The notes beneath the pieces were generated by a model. It had not been told where the DNA came from. It did no database searches and saw only the letters and a list, made by a program, of their open reading frames with translations. From NCBI GenBank assembly GCA_950295325.1, contig OX485805.1, positions 42,308,758 to 42,372,757 of the forward strand: DNA of 64,000 bases, read 5' to 3'. The translations under genes were made by a program, and so were the position numbers. Each line of letters begins with the position of its first letter. Within the stretch, counting starts at the first letter, position 1. Origin of the DNA: Polytrichum commune. Taxonomy: Eukaryota; Streptophyta; Polytrichopsida; Polytrichales; Polytrichaceae. This document shows positions 11,406-22,380 of the stretch, piece by piece.

Positions 11406-13434
11406 CAACCGGTTAAATTTCATTTCATTTCAAGGTTGGTCATCATATGGGGCTTGGTGTTGATGGCTAGTACCCTTGGTTCTACTGGTCAAGGAAAAAT
11501 GACGAAGGCGAGTAGAGCTTCGTAAAAATCGGGTGAGATCTGGTTTTCCAGGAAGATCACAAAAATGCAAAATTTATAGTGTACAATGATGTATCAATGA
11601 TCGACATTACTACCACGGGATTCTCTTGTGAATCGCACATCCAATGACACCCAACATTAGCTTGTCGGAGTTCTCAAGCCGCATCGTTTGGAGGCGGAAG
11701 GCAGCCAAAGCAATGGGTCGGACCACATCAATTGTGTCGATTGGAACCACAAACATGCAGCGAAGGAGCGGCCACGAATCGAGCAATGTCAGCCGATGCA
11801 ACATCAGGCCCCATGCGCACCTCTATACACCCACAATAGCAAACCACTTGCGTAGGTAGGAGAGATAACTCCTCCAAAACTAGCTGTAGGATCGTCTGAC
11901 TCATCCCAGATACTCACTTCCATACCCTTCATGCCACACCCACCAATCAATACAATGGACCACCCATCGCTTGACGATTTGGTGTTAGCAGCACCCACCC
12001 ACCAGGGTGCGTCGCGCAAACTGGTAGCAACGATTCCGGAGGCACTATTGGAAACTTTACGCTCCACCTGTGCAACCAAAGCAAAAGTATCATTACTAGG
12101 TATGATTCAAGGTAAGCACATTGGGCTCAAAGCTCTCATAGTTTGGGCCCGATAAACCCTTCACCCATCTCTTTCTCTCTATTATCCTAAAAAACTAATG
12201 ATTTGTTTGAGGTTATATACCTTCAAACAACCACAAGAAAAATTCACGCATTGACACAAGCTGGCCTTACGTGCAAAACGACTGCAATTCACTTCTCCAG
12301 GTGACGACCGCATTTTGATTCCAAAACACCACATGCAACAAACAAGTTTGACTACTCAGTTTGGGTACAAACAATAGATCTCTGCCAAATACTAAGGGAG
12401 GAAAGGTTCCTCACAATCATTGGCGAACATATTGGACAAGTGGTCTCCATTGACAACGTACTCGGAGGTGTACTGAGCCAAGCTCTTTGGACTGCACATT
12501 TGCCTCCTCGTCCGAGACCTAAACACGTTACCACACACGGTGGTTATCCCACAATTAGATGGAGATGGAAGGGTGGAGTACAACTTGGAATTCATTGGCA
12601 TGCCCAATCAATGTGGGCGTTGCCGCTCCCTAGACCATCAGGTGAAATACTGCCCAAAGAAAGTCCCCAATTTGAGCAAGAGGGATTTGTCAAACATGTA
12701 CATGGTAGTAGGAACATGAAAAGACGCACTGAAGATACCTGAGCCAATGGACACAATTGTCGAGCAAAATACGCATCCAATGACCCACCACAAGTAGGAC
12801 GCCATGACGAAGATCGTCGCAGAGTTGGGAGTAAGCATTGCCATAACACACACAGGGGATAAACCTCACACATAGATGCAAACACAAGCCCCATAGGTTA
12901 TTGACAACACTACCAACTCGATTCCAAAATCACATGCAATTGCACAACCACCAACTCCTGCTTGCAACCCTACACAAGTAGCTGATTTAACTTTAGAACC
13001 AGAGCCCAACCCGAACATCATCCCAACCTTCCAGCCACACAACACCAACTTTCCCAAACTACAGTCACATGTCTAGGAGGCCAAAGATAGTCATCTCAAC
13101 CAAGAGCCAATTCCACCAAGCCTAGCCACAACTCCAACCTTCATTTGGCTTTCTAAAACAACTTCGAAAGGATCATTGCCTGCCAAAAACTACACAAACA
13201 GGGGTAAGAACAAGGTTATACACACCGAATCAACTCCTATCACTAGACAAGGGTACTGAACATGTTGACTTGCAGAGGACCTTTGGTTCACCCTAGGTAT
13301 GGCCAACACACCCCAGTCCAACCCAAAAATGCTTAGGGGTATCCCCTTTCTTACAAAGGACTGACAATTTGATCAAGTCGGGTATTTGGTCAACATAAAT
13401 GTTTAGCCCTGCAATACAATATCAAATGTCCATA
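11406..13434 (+). pseudogene. LINE 5' region with degenerate ORF1 (DUF4283 / CCHC)
   Basis: About 12355-12470 translates to a DUF4283-like stretch containing REERFLTIIG and IGQVVSIDN. After a frameshift, the frame holds LVRDLNTLPHTVVIPQLDG and then a CX2CX4HX4C zinc knuckle at 12612-12653 (C-GR-C-RSLD-H-QVKY-C). This order is typical of ORF1 of plant L1-type LINEs, the RNA-binding protein of the retrotransposition particle. Stops and frameshifts run throughout, so it is dead. The 5' limit is not visible; 11580 is a rough guess, and 11406-11580 could be LINE leader or flank. The ORF1 tail is cut by the element at 13435. Confidence 0.7.
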
Positions 13435-14378
13435 TACCTTAGTTTAATAGCAGGTTCAGCACAAAATAATCATAAAAATAGATGCCTAAAATTTTGAAAT
13501 ATTATTGGCATTTTTTGCCGAATATAAAATTATTTATTTTTCAAAATTGCCGAAAAGTAAGAAATTTTTACTTCTCACTAAGTTTTACTTACAGTGGAAG
13601 AATATGTGAATTTTGAAGGAGAGAAGGTGCTCCTTTTGTAATCAAGCTCACTTACATTAGTCCACAAAGAATATGGGTTAAGAAGTAGCAAGACTCTAGG
13701 TGAGGCTTTTCAAATGTGTTGTACACAATTTTTTGGAGTCCAATTGAGCATAGAAGATGAAGTTTTATAGAATTTTGTCCAACTAACAAAAGTTGAGAAA
13801 TCAATCCTTCTTCCACCTCCAACAAGTTTGTGTCAAAATAAGTCTTAATGCAAAAGATATGGACAAAACATTGCAGCCGTGTAAAGATCAAAAAATTAAA
13901 ATGCGTTCATAACAGTTTTTCGGAGCTCATTTGTGCATAGAAGATCACTTTTTTGGAATTTTGTTGGTCTAAGAAAAGTTTAGAAATCAAGTAATCTTTC
14001 ACCTCCAACAAATTTGATGTCATTTGAAGACTCTATGCAAAAGTTATGCGTGTTATAAAAATGAAGTCTAACTAGGTGCTTCACCTCAAAGTTTACATAT
14101 CCCATATGCATTGTTGAACACAACTCCACTCTACTTGCATAAAGCACATAGCATTCTCAACTCTTCACTAACATCTTACTTGTCATTCAATGCAAGAGAG
14201 ATGTACAATATATAAGCTTAAATAGAAAATTAAAAATGAATTTAAGCTGAATTTTTAAAAATTAAAAGAGAAAATTGCCGAAAATATGAATATACTATTT
14301 AAAGGTGCCGAACCTACTTTTTGAACTTTAATTAAATATTAGGCAACAAGTTGCCGAACCTGCTAGTAAACTACGGTA
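13435..14378. mobile_element. Foldback element of 944 bp inside the LINE
   Basis: The left end TACCTTAGTTTAATAGCAGG and the inverse of the right end TACCGTAGTTTACTAGCAGG match over about 26 bp and continue as TTC(A/G)GCA. The interior has two diverged direct repeats of about 140-170 bp (13735-13870 and 13918-14050, both with the CACCTCCAACAA block) and several TTGCCGAA motifs near each end. No target duplication is certain and no protein is encoded. It separates LINE ORF1 from the LINE endonuclease. Confidence 0.65.
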
Positions 14379-15819
14379 GTTGAACTACCTGTTGGAATAC
14401 CATGGACAACAACCAGAGCAAGACAACATGTAGTAAACAATGTTTCGTAAACACTACATAAATTCTCATTTTCAGCAACAAATTGTCCAATCCCTTCCAT
14501 ATCTAGACCTAAGGTCGATGGTACGCACAACGGGCACGGGAGCATGAAGGGGAACACATCTGCACATTATTCATAAGTGTAGCCGTCCCATAACACAAAG
14601 TGAAAACCTAGGAAATGAACGAACTTGGGATGGTGCAGGGTACCAACATACATTACTCACCTCACATGAGATGGACGACATTCAAGCTGAAGCTATATGG
14701 CACTCCTAGTGGTAGAATATAGCAGGCAACTTGTCCAGCCCCAACACCACCTCCCAAGCTCCCTTAGAATCCCACAACTGGTTCGCAACCCTGATCAAGG
14801 AGGAAGTCCTCTCCGCCTTATAACTCTCTTATCATGAATGAAAGGTGACAAACTCACCATTGCAACCCAGAACACCCAAGGACTAGGCCAAGGATTATTA
14901 GGATGCAACAAACGCAAAGAGATCAAAAACCTCTTCAAACTCACCACAATAAGCACAACTATCCTTTTATTGCAGGAAACTAATTTACCTAAAGCAATTT
15001 GCCTCAAACAAACAACATTTATTGAATTCAGAGGAGGTTCCAACCTATGGAATGAAGGCTTCTTCTGTGCACGATGAGGAAGATTCAAGGGAGGAACCGA
15101 CACAGTTCTTTCCGAGCGAATGGCCTCCTCCGTCACCCACCATGGCATCATGTACCTAGGCAGAGCACAATCTGTCGTACTCAAACATAGCCCCCACTTC
15201 CAAATTGGTACCATCAACGTCTATGGTTTTAGCCATACTGGCCCACGTGCAATGTTGTGAAACCACCTGGCACACATTGAATTACCTGAGGCAAAATGGT
15301 TAATCATGGGGGACTTCAACAATATCGAACACCCTAGAGATAAACAAGGTGGTTCGACCAAAACAAACATTAATACGCGAGAATTGGAAACATGGAACAA
15401 ACTACTCACAAGGTTGGGAGTTAGGGATGCTTTTAACTTGGGAGCCTTCTTCCGGAAGTCAAACAATGTTTACACGTGAATGAATGCACACAATGATGAA
15501 ACAATGAGTCAATCAAGAATAGATTGGATATATGTCTTGGTCCACGTTGAAAGTATAGGGGGCATCACGGGGATCCTACCAACCTTACCGGATATATCCG
15601 ATCATGCGGGATTTATGAACGATAAAGGAACATGAAAACAAAACCGCCCTCCATTCAACCAAAAAAATTTCTTACCATCATGCCGATGCAAGACAACCTA
15701 TCGCTATCACTCAAATGTTGGACGGGGATAGACTCCTTTCCACTCAAGTGGAGTTGGAAGCACACATATTAACCTTCTACAAAAAGTTGTACACTAGGGA
15801 TGAATAGGTTGAAGACAAC
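14379..15819 (+). pseudogene. LINE ORF2, endonuclease domain (degenerate)
   Basis: The frame from 14838 gives an AP-endonuclease-like domain, which nicks target DNA to prime reverse transcription. Visible motifs are TIATQNTQGL at the start, LLLQET near 14970, TINVYG near 15210, MGDFNN near 15310, SRIDWIY near 15515 and SDH near 15600. These are the conserved blocks of the L1 endonuclease. Stop codons interrupt it (for example at 15075, 15260 and 15478). The reading continues past the MITE at 15823 into reverse transcriptase sequence at 17726. The part 14379-14837 shows no clear motif and is probably LINE linker. Confidence 0.8.
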
Positions 15820-16032
15820 TTAGGGGCACTTTATATTAGGGCCCATTTCCAAACCCTAGGCATCAACCAATGAGAGTGCTTAGATTGCCCAAATGGGCCC
15901 TAATATGGGCCCAAGGGCTTTATATTGAGAGTCGGCCCACTTCTCCTAAAGCTTACGTGGCGGGTGACATGGCGGTGTTTTGGAGGGAAAGAAATGGGCC
16001 GATGCCAAAAAATTGGGTCGAGGGTTTATGGA

Positions 16033-17376
16033 CAGGGGTGTTTTTTCACAAAGTTTTTACCCATCCACGTCCAAAAACCTCAAATTGAAAGGCAAAAAAA
16101 ATTTGCAACCCGTCTCAAAACCGGTAATTTCAAAACCAACCCGTCCATGGAAAGGTTAAAGAAAAAAACAACCTGTCCCAAAACCGGTAATTTCTAAACC
16201 AACCTGTCCATGAAAAGGTTAAAGAAAAAACAAATTGATAAAGATAACCCGAAAGATGTCGGCATGTGATTGGTTGCACTTGGAAACAATAGTATCTTCC
16301 TTCAATTCTGCTTTATTTATTTTAGCTGCCACCTACCCCATTTCGTCCACATAGACTAGTTCAGAGAAACAGACTCATATCCTTCACAACAGCTTGTTGT
16401 CTCCTTCATCATTTTCTCTCTGGTGGATGCATTGAATAACAAGTTTTTAGACTTAGGCATCTTCAATGCATGCAAGCTCTCTAGTCCCAATCTCTATCCA
16501 ACAAATGATGATGAGAGAACTCGTATTACTGAAGAGTGGTTGGAAAGGTTGTTTGTGAAGTTTCAGACTTCTAAAGAAAAACAAGATCGGTGTCAGGGTG
16601 AGTGTTTGGAGATGGTGGAGACCATGAGAGAGATGATCCCAAATAAGTTTTTATTTGAAGCTTGGGAGTTTGCATGTACCACTCCAGAGTGGTCAATCAA
16701 TTGGTCTGGTTTGAGTAACTTGTGGAGAACAGTTATGGTGATTCCAGTGAGCACTGCAATATGTGAGAGGGGTTTCTCTAAACAAAACCTTATCAAAAGT
16801 CATTTACGTACTAGGTTGAAATTAGAAACTTTAGATGCTTTGATGCGCATTTCATGTGCAAATATTATAGTTGAAAACATCAATTGGAATGCAGTGATGC
16901 TTGTTTGGAGAAACACAAAGGATAGGAGAATTCATCCACTTCTTTAAAGGGTAAGTAGCTATTTGTTTTTAAATTTTTGAACATATTTATATATAATACT
17001 TCATATTCAATTACTAAGTTTACCTTCAATTATAATCTTTGACATTATGTTAAAAAGGTTCTAAATTTTGTGATTGATGAATTAATGTATGCAGGTGAAT
17101 CATGCACTTCAAGATTGATATTTTGATTGGGTATTAGTGGTTTGATTGCATTATGCTTATAGTCACATGTCATATATGACATAATGTAATTGATATTTGT
17201 ACCATTTATTTTTTAAGGATTTTTTATATTTAAAAATGTTATTTTTAGAACCCGTCCAAAGTGAATTTGACATGTCCCAAAACCGGTTCATTTTCTAAGA
17301 ACCCGTCCACTGGAAATTTGTTTTTTTATGAACATGTCCCTAGACATGTTAGGGACCTTGTGAAAAATCACCACTG
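16033..17376. mobile_element. hAT element derivative, copy 1
   Basis: The left end CAGGGGTGTTTTTTCACAAA and the inverse of the right end CAGTGGTGATTTTTCACAAG pair well. A perfect 8-bp duplication TTTATGGA lies at 16025-16032 and 17377-17384. Repeated CCCGTCC / AAAACCGGT motifs fill the subterminal zones. It keeps only the C-terminal part of a hAT transposase (16423-16947), so it is a deletion derivative. A related copy is at 34982-36088. It is nested in the TTA MITE. Confidence 0.93.
16423..16947 (+). pseudogene. hAT transposase C-terminal fragment
   Basis: The open frame of 174 codons ends in the hAT dimerisation region. Recognisable blocks are PVSTAICERGFS, KSHLRTRLKLETLDALMRI and WRNTKDRRIHPLL, resembling the hAT families that also gave rise to ZNF862-like genes. 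The catalytic DDE core and the BED finger are absent, so it cannot transpose. The start methionine is just the first ATG of the open stretch. The frame is intact to its natural stop, and its last 55 codons are also kept open in the second copy (to 35656). Confidence 0.85.
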
Positions 17377-17725
17377 TTTATGGAGACCCACTTTGCACCT
17401 TCGGCCCACTTCACCCAACTTCCGTCATATAGTCATTTATGACTTTATGACTTTATGACTTTATGACTTTAGTTCAAGCAAGGGCATAATTCATTTAAGC
17501 CCAAGCGGGCCGTGGATTGGGCCTTACAATATAAAGCCCCTAGGCCCATTTGGAAGGCCCACTTTAAAGTAGAATTTCCAATTTGGGCCCTACAAGTGGG
17601 CCTATGGACTTTATATTGCAAGGCCCACTCTACGGCCCACTTTGTAAAGTAGGGCTAAAGTTAAGGCCCACTTCAACTCCAAATGGGCCCAACTCCAAAT
17701 GGGCCCTAATATAAAGTGCCCCTTA

Positions 17726-18562
17726 GTTGCACAAAATGACTGCCCCCAACACATTAAGCATATGGTGGGACCAAGGACCACAATGTTGATCTTCTACATC
17801 CTCTCACCATGGAGAAAGTGTCCAATGCCATAAAAGAACTCCCAGTAGGCAAATCACCAGGTGTGGATTCCATACCAGTAGTGTTTTACCAGGAGAGGTG
17901 GGAAGACATCGAGTTTGATATCTTCAACTTTGTATAGGAATCGATCAACCAATCCTTCCTCACCGAGGAACTTAATGTTAGTAAAATTGCACTACTACCC
18001 AAATCACAGGACATACTTTGGATTCAAAACTTTAGACCTATTTCACTGCTTAACACAATGTACAGAATAATTGCCAAAGTCTATGCCAATAGAATGAAAC
18101 CATTTTTACATAATTGAATACTATTGTCCCAAACAAGATTCATCCCGAATAGATGCATCCTTGATAATATATTCCTTGCATTTGAAGCCATTGAATGGAC
18201 ACATGAAAACAATCAAGATCTTAACATGCTATTCTTAGACTTGAAAAAACATATCACAGGGTGAATTGGACCTTCCTACGCCAAACTATGGAGCAGATGG
18301 GATTTCACCTCACGTGGATCAATCAAGTGATGTTGCTGAACGAGAACGCCTCAACCTTAATCATTGTAAACGGTGAGCAGTCTAAAACTTTTCACCTCCA
18401 ACGTTCAGTGAGATAAGGTTGCCCGTTTGTTCCATACCTCTTCCTAACTCACAGTGGACGTCCTCGGACAATTGTAACAACACTCGAGGTGCGGAGTTCA
18501 AATGCCTCCGCCTACCTAACAACACAACAATTACTAAACAAATGTTTGTTGATGACACAATC
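17726..18562 (+). pseudogene. LINE ORF2, reverse transcriptase part 1
   Basis: The frame contains KSPGVDSIPVVFYQ, NFRPISLLNTMYRIIAK, and the catalytic FVDD at 18545-18556. The block around LEKTYHRVNW near 18240 carries a one-base frameshift, and stops occur at about 17938 and 18115. This is the palm and fingers of a plant L1-type reverse transcriptase. The copia element begins two codons after FVDD (18563), and the LINE continues at 25986. Confidence 0.88.
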
Positions 18563-18960
18563 TGTTAAGAGTGAGGAAACCATGTGCATAATGAAACAGA
18601 GTAACGGTGCTAACTCAAACTCTTGAATTATTTTGATCAAAGGGGGAACTGCCCTTATATACAATCTAGCTCGACACTTGGACTAGGTCCAAGTGTCGGC
18701 ACCTGGCTACACCGTGGACTAGCTACTTCGGTGGGAATATTCTAGCTCGGCCTCGGTCTTATATACCAAGATTGAGGCCCTTAACTAATTGTTTGCTCAT
18801 AAGTTGAGATACCTTGGACTTGTGTGCACGGCCTCCTACCGGCGGCCGCCACTTTACTTAAGGTGGCTAATGCCCATGTGAGACTAATTAATACCGATTA
18901 GCTTCCATGCTAGATGACGGTTAACCTAGGTTGCATAGGTGCTTATCCATTATCTTAACA
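18563..18960 (-). repeat. Copia 3' LTR
   Basis: It is 398 bp long and ends in TGTTAAG and CTTAACA. It is the 3' LTR because the coding strand is minus. By eye it differs from the other LTR at 14 of 398 positions (3.5%), 12 of them transitions. Confidence 0.95.
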
Positions 18961-18975
18961 CTCCTCCTCAACCTA
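18961..18975 (-). promoter_or_regulatory. Copia polypurine tract
   Basis: On the minus strand TTGAGGAGGAG lies directly against the 3' LTR start. This is the expected plus-strand primer of an LTR retrotransposon. Confidence 0.75.
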
Positions 18976-20917
18976 AGATTAACCTCATTAAAAATTTCTC
19001 AAATAAAACCCATTGCGGGATAAAACCTTGAGGAAGAAAATAGTGATAATCTTTCGGTGAGTCTAGTTCTTGGAGTGACCTCATCCCGGCGGCATCTAAC
19101 AACTTCTTATGCTTATATGCCGGGAAAGCTTTGGTAAACATATCGGCAATGTTGTGCTCCGATTCTATCTTTCTAATTTCAAGTTGATCCTTGCTAATCA
19201 AGTCTTGAGAGAAATTAAAGATATGTGGATTAATGTGTTTAGTCCGGTCGGCTTTGATGAAGCCCGAGGACATTTGTTGTATACAGGCTGCATTGTCCTC
19301 GAAGATGATCATTGGTTTCTCCTCCTCCTGGATTTAACATTGTTGTCATATGATCTTCTCGATGGTTCGTAGCCAAACACTCTCATGGGCCGCTTCGTGG
19401 AAGGCCAGCAACTCGGCATGATTTGTCGATATTGCGGTCACGGTCTGTTTCATGGATTTCCACAAGATGGGTGCTCCGCATTTAAGGAAGATGTATCCCG
19501 TTTGTGATTTCCCGGCGTTCGGGTCGGTTCGGAAACCTGAATCTGCAAAACCTATCACCTCGGTTTTGTTAGTTCTTTGATAGTATAATCCGAGGTCGGA
19601 TGTACCTCGTAGGTACCTCAGCAGGTGCTTGACCCCGTTCCAATGTCGCATCGTTGGATTTTGGCTATGCCTAGCCAATATGCTCGTTGCGAATGCGATG
19701 TCGGGTCTTGTGTGAGTTGTGAGGTAGGTGAATGAACCAACCGCGGTGAGGTACTTCTGTTTGTCTATTACCTCCTCCTCCTCCTCACGAGGTTGGTACG
19801 GGTCTTCATTCGTCTTGCTCCGGCCGATCATTGGCGCAGCCAATGGGTTGGCGTCCTCCATCTAAAACATTTTGAGTACTTTCTACACGTATGTCTGTTG
19901 GTGTAAGAATATGCCGTTCGGCATATGGTGGACTTGAAATCCGAGGCAAAATATAGTTGGTCCAAGGCATTTCATGTCGAACTTGCTTGTTAGAATGTCT
20001 TGAGCATATTTGCACATCTCGGGATTCCCGATGATGTTCAAATCATCTACATATGCGGCAATGATTACAAAACCATGCTTAGTGCAATATGTAAAAATGC
20101 AAGGTAAGGTAAAGTTGTGTACAAAACCTTGTGATACCAAAAAGTTGCAAAGATGGTGGCACCAGGCTCGGCCTGATTGCTTAAGGCCGTAGAGGGCCTT
20201 ACATATCCTCAAGCCCACAAACCGTCCCGGTTTGGGCTTAGAAACGGATTCTAGGAATCCGGGTGGGGGGTTGATGTGTAGGATTGAATCCAATGTACTA
20301 TGGAGGTATGCGGTTACCACATCCAGTAGATATATCTTTAGAGCAAGATGAATTGTTAGTGCCAGTAGGTACCTAAAGGAGACACAGTCCATCACAAGTG
20401 AGTACGTTTGGTCAAAATCAACTTCGGGTCTTTGAGTGCAACCTTGGGCTACTAGCCTTACCTTATACCTTAGGACTCGAGTTTTCGGGTGAAGATTAGC
20501 TTGTGGCCGATTGGTGGCTTCTCAAGGTCATCCGCAATGTCCGAGAATACCTCGTGTTTCCGAAAAGAGGTATATTCGGCTTCTATGGCCGATTGCCACT
20601 GAGGCCAATCCTTCCTCTTCCTAGCTTGGTTTAAGGTAGTTGGATCGGTGTTGGGACTCGAGTCTAAGGACTCGATAGTGTAATGAACCTTGAGTGTCTG
20701 TTTGGGTGTCCATTTGGTAGGTGGTTTGGTAGGTGGGTGTTTGTTAGGGAGGATGTTGCTGGTGCCAGGGATGGCACCTCGAATCACCCTTTCCTCGGTT
20801 GAGAATCCGTCGGGCACGTTTTTGGCTAAGGCCTTGAGGTTTAGAAGCTTAGATGTCTCGGTGTTGGTTAACGATGTAGGTGGGTCTGGATTCATGGTTA
20901 ACGTCTCCGGTGCACCA
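18968..20917 (-). pseudogene. Copia pol: reverse transcriptase and RNase H
   Basis: RVT_2-type reverse transcriptase is seen with DVVTAYLHSTLDS, INPPPGF and the catalytic YVDDLN (near 20055). RNase H follows with GFADSGF, TNHAELLAFHEAA and FEDNAACI, which carry the three expected acidic residues. The frame is broken by a frameshift near 20470, stops at 19883 and 19865, and further stops just below 19346. The terminal tail runs to a stop at 18968. Upstream it is separated from integrase by the solo LTR. Confidence 0.92.
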
Positions 20918-20922
20918 AAGTT

Positions 20923-22375
20923 TGTGAGGCCAAACCCCCCACCCTTAAGCGTCCGTAGTCCGAGTAGTGGGTTTGGGCTCACATTCCTCCGCGGTATTGG
21001 ATTTGGACTTGGATGAGTCCATAGTGCAAGGTTCACCCTTCAAGTGGTCTTGGATTTAACTAGCTCCTTCATAAACCCAGCTCCTTCATAAACCCAGCTT
21101 CTTAGCTTCTAACTAAACAAACCCAGCTCCTTCATAAACCCAGCTCCTTCATAAACCCACAACTTTGTAGTTGTAATCCCCAACTACCTCACTAATTATT
21201 CAAGCCCTTAACTAATCTTCCTACCTAATTTCCCTAATTCTACTAACAACCCCTTTCTAATCACACAATTCTTCTCTAATCCTAAAATCCTAAAATCCTA
21301 GAGAGGAGAGGGGGAGAGAGAATTTCCTAACTTCACTAAGACTAACTAATCCACACAAGTATATTTTTGCACTCATCACAACATCAAGTGCTCAACTCTT
21401 AAACATGGAACTTGCAACCACGTGTATTCAAAACATGAACTTTAAGTACCACAAATTGGAATCATGAATTAACTTTAAAATCCTTCACGTCAACACTAAT
21501 TCTACCAAGAGGTCAAGCCCTCTTCAAGGCTAACAAGCCTTGGCTCTCAAACTAAAAACTAAGCACACACATGTGCTCCAATATGGCTTCCCACACCCAC
21601 ACTTATAACTCGTGGGGTGCCTTGGAGCACAAAGGAAAGAGAGGATGAGTGAGGGAAGAATGAGGGATTATATAGTAAGCTTGAGGGGGTGAGCACCCTC
21701 AAGGCTCACGATAAGCCCTTGAGATTTCCTCCTACTTAGTAGGCGCCAATCCTATCTTCTAAGCCTTCCTCCCTCAAATGATCAACAAGGATCCTAATTC
21801 GAACATTTAACTAGCCTTGGCTTTCTACCTACCACACTTTACCAAACTTGGGATGCTTCAACCCAAACTTAGCCTCCTTCGCTTTCCGCCGCCATAACTT
21901 TCTCCCCTTACTTTTCCAAATCGTCGCTCACCACTTAATTCAAACCACGATGCTTAACTCGTGATTTGATTGGTGCTTTGAGAATTTGCTTATCCTCCAC
22001 CTTGCATTCTTCCTTGGGCCTTCCCCATTAAGTGGCCATGATGAGGTGGTCCACTTGTGCGCTCCATGTGATCCTCCATTCATCCCAATTCGAATGCACT
22101 TGCCTCTTGAGTCACTTTGGTTGTCTCCATCCATTTGTACTAGCCTACTCACTAACTACTCAATCCAAGTTCTCCTTACCTATCCTCATTCACTCAAATC
22201 CTTCCGAAGGTAAAAACACAATAACAACTCACATCCTAGCCTCTTACAACATGGTACTTCTAAGACTAACATTTCACTCTTTTTATATTTTTGTGAAGTA
22301 ACATGCTACTTCAAAGTGCATCAACTAACGTTTCAAGGGTCTAAGACTAAATGTGGGCACCCTTTTGGGCTCACA
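20923..22375. mobile_element. Solo LTR (copy A) inserted in the copia element
   Basis: The insert begins TGTGAGGCC and ends GGGCTCACA, with a perfect 5-bp duplication AAGTT at 20918-20922 and 22376-22380. Copia coding sequence stops at one edge and resumes at the other. About 21505-21855 is closely similar to 30205-30545 in copy B. Near 21060-21165 a short AGCTCCTTCATAAACCC unit is repeated about five times. No internal retrotransposon domain or second LTR is present, so a solo LTR, probably of a Gypsy or unclassified element, is the best reading. Confidence 0.85.
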
Positions 22376-22380
22376 AAGTT

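Larger units (their letters stand above)
15823..17722. mobile_element. TTA-flanked MITE, copy 2, inserted in the LINE
   Basis: The ends are identical to the copy at 5083-5691 (GGGGCACTTTATATTAGGGC at both termini in inverse orientation), and a TTA duplication lies at 15820-15822 and 17723-17725. Removing the hAT element and its 8-bp duplication leaves about 548 bp that aligns with copy 1. On both sides the flanking DNA is LINE ORF2 in one register. Confidence 0.9.

Noticed and set aside
20470-21036. 188-codon minus-strand frame as a standalone gene
   Set aside because: It begins inside the solo LTR and runs into copia reverse transcriptase; it is a chance fusion across an insertion junction.
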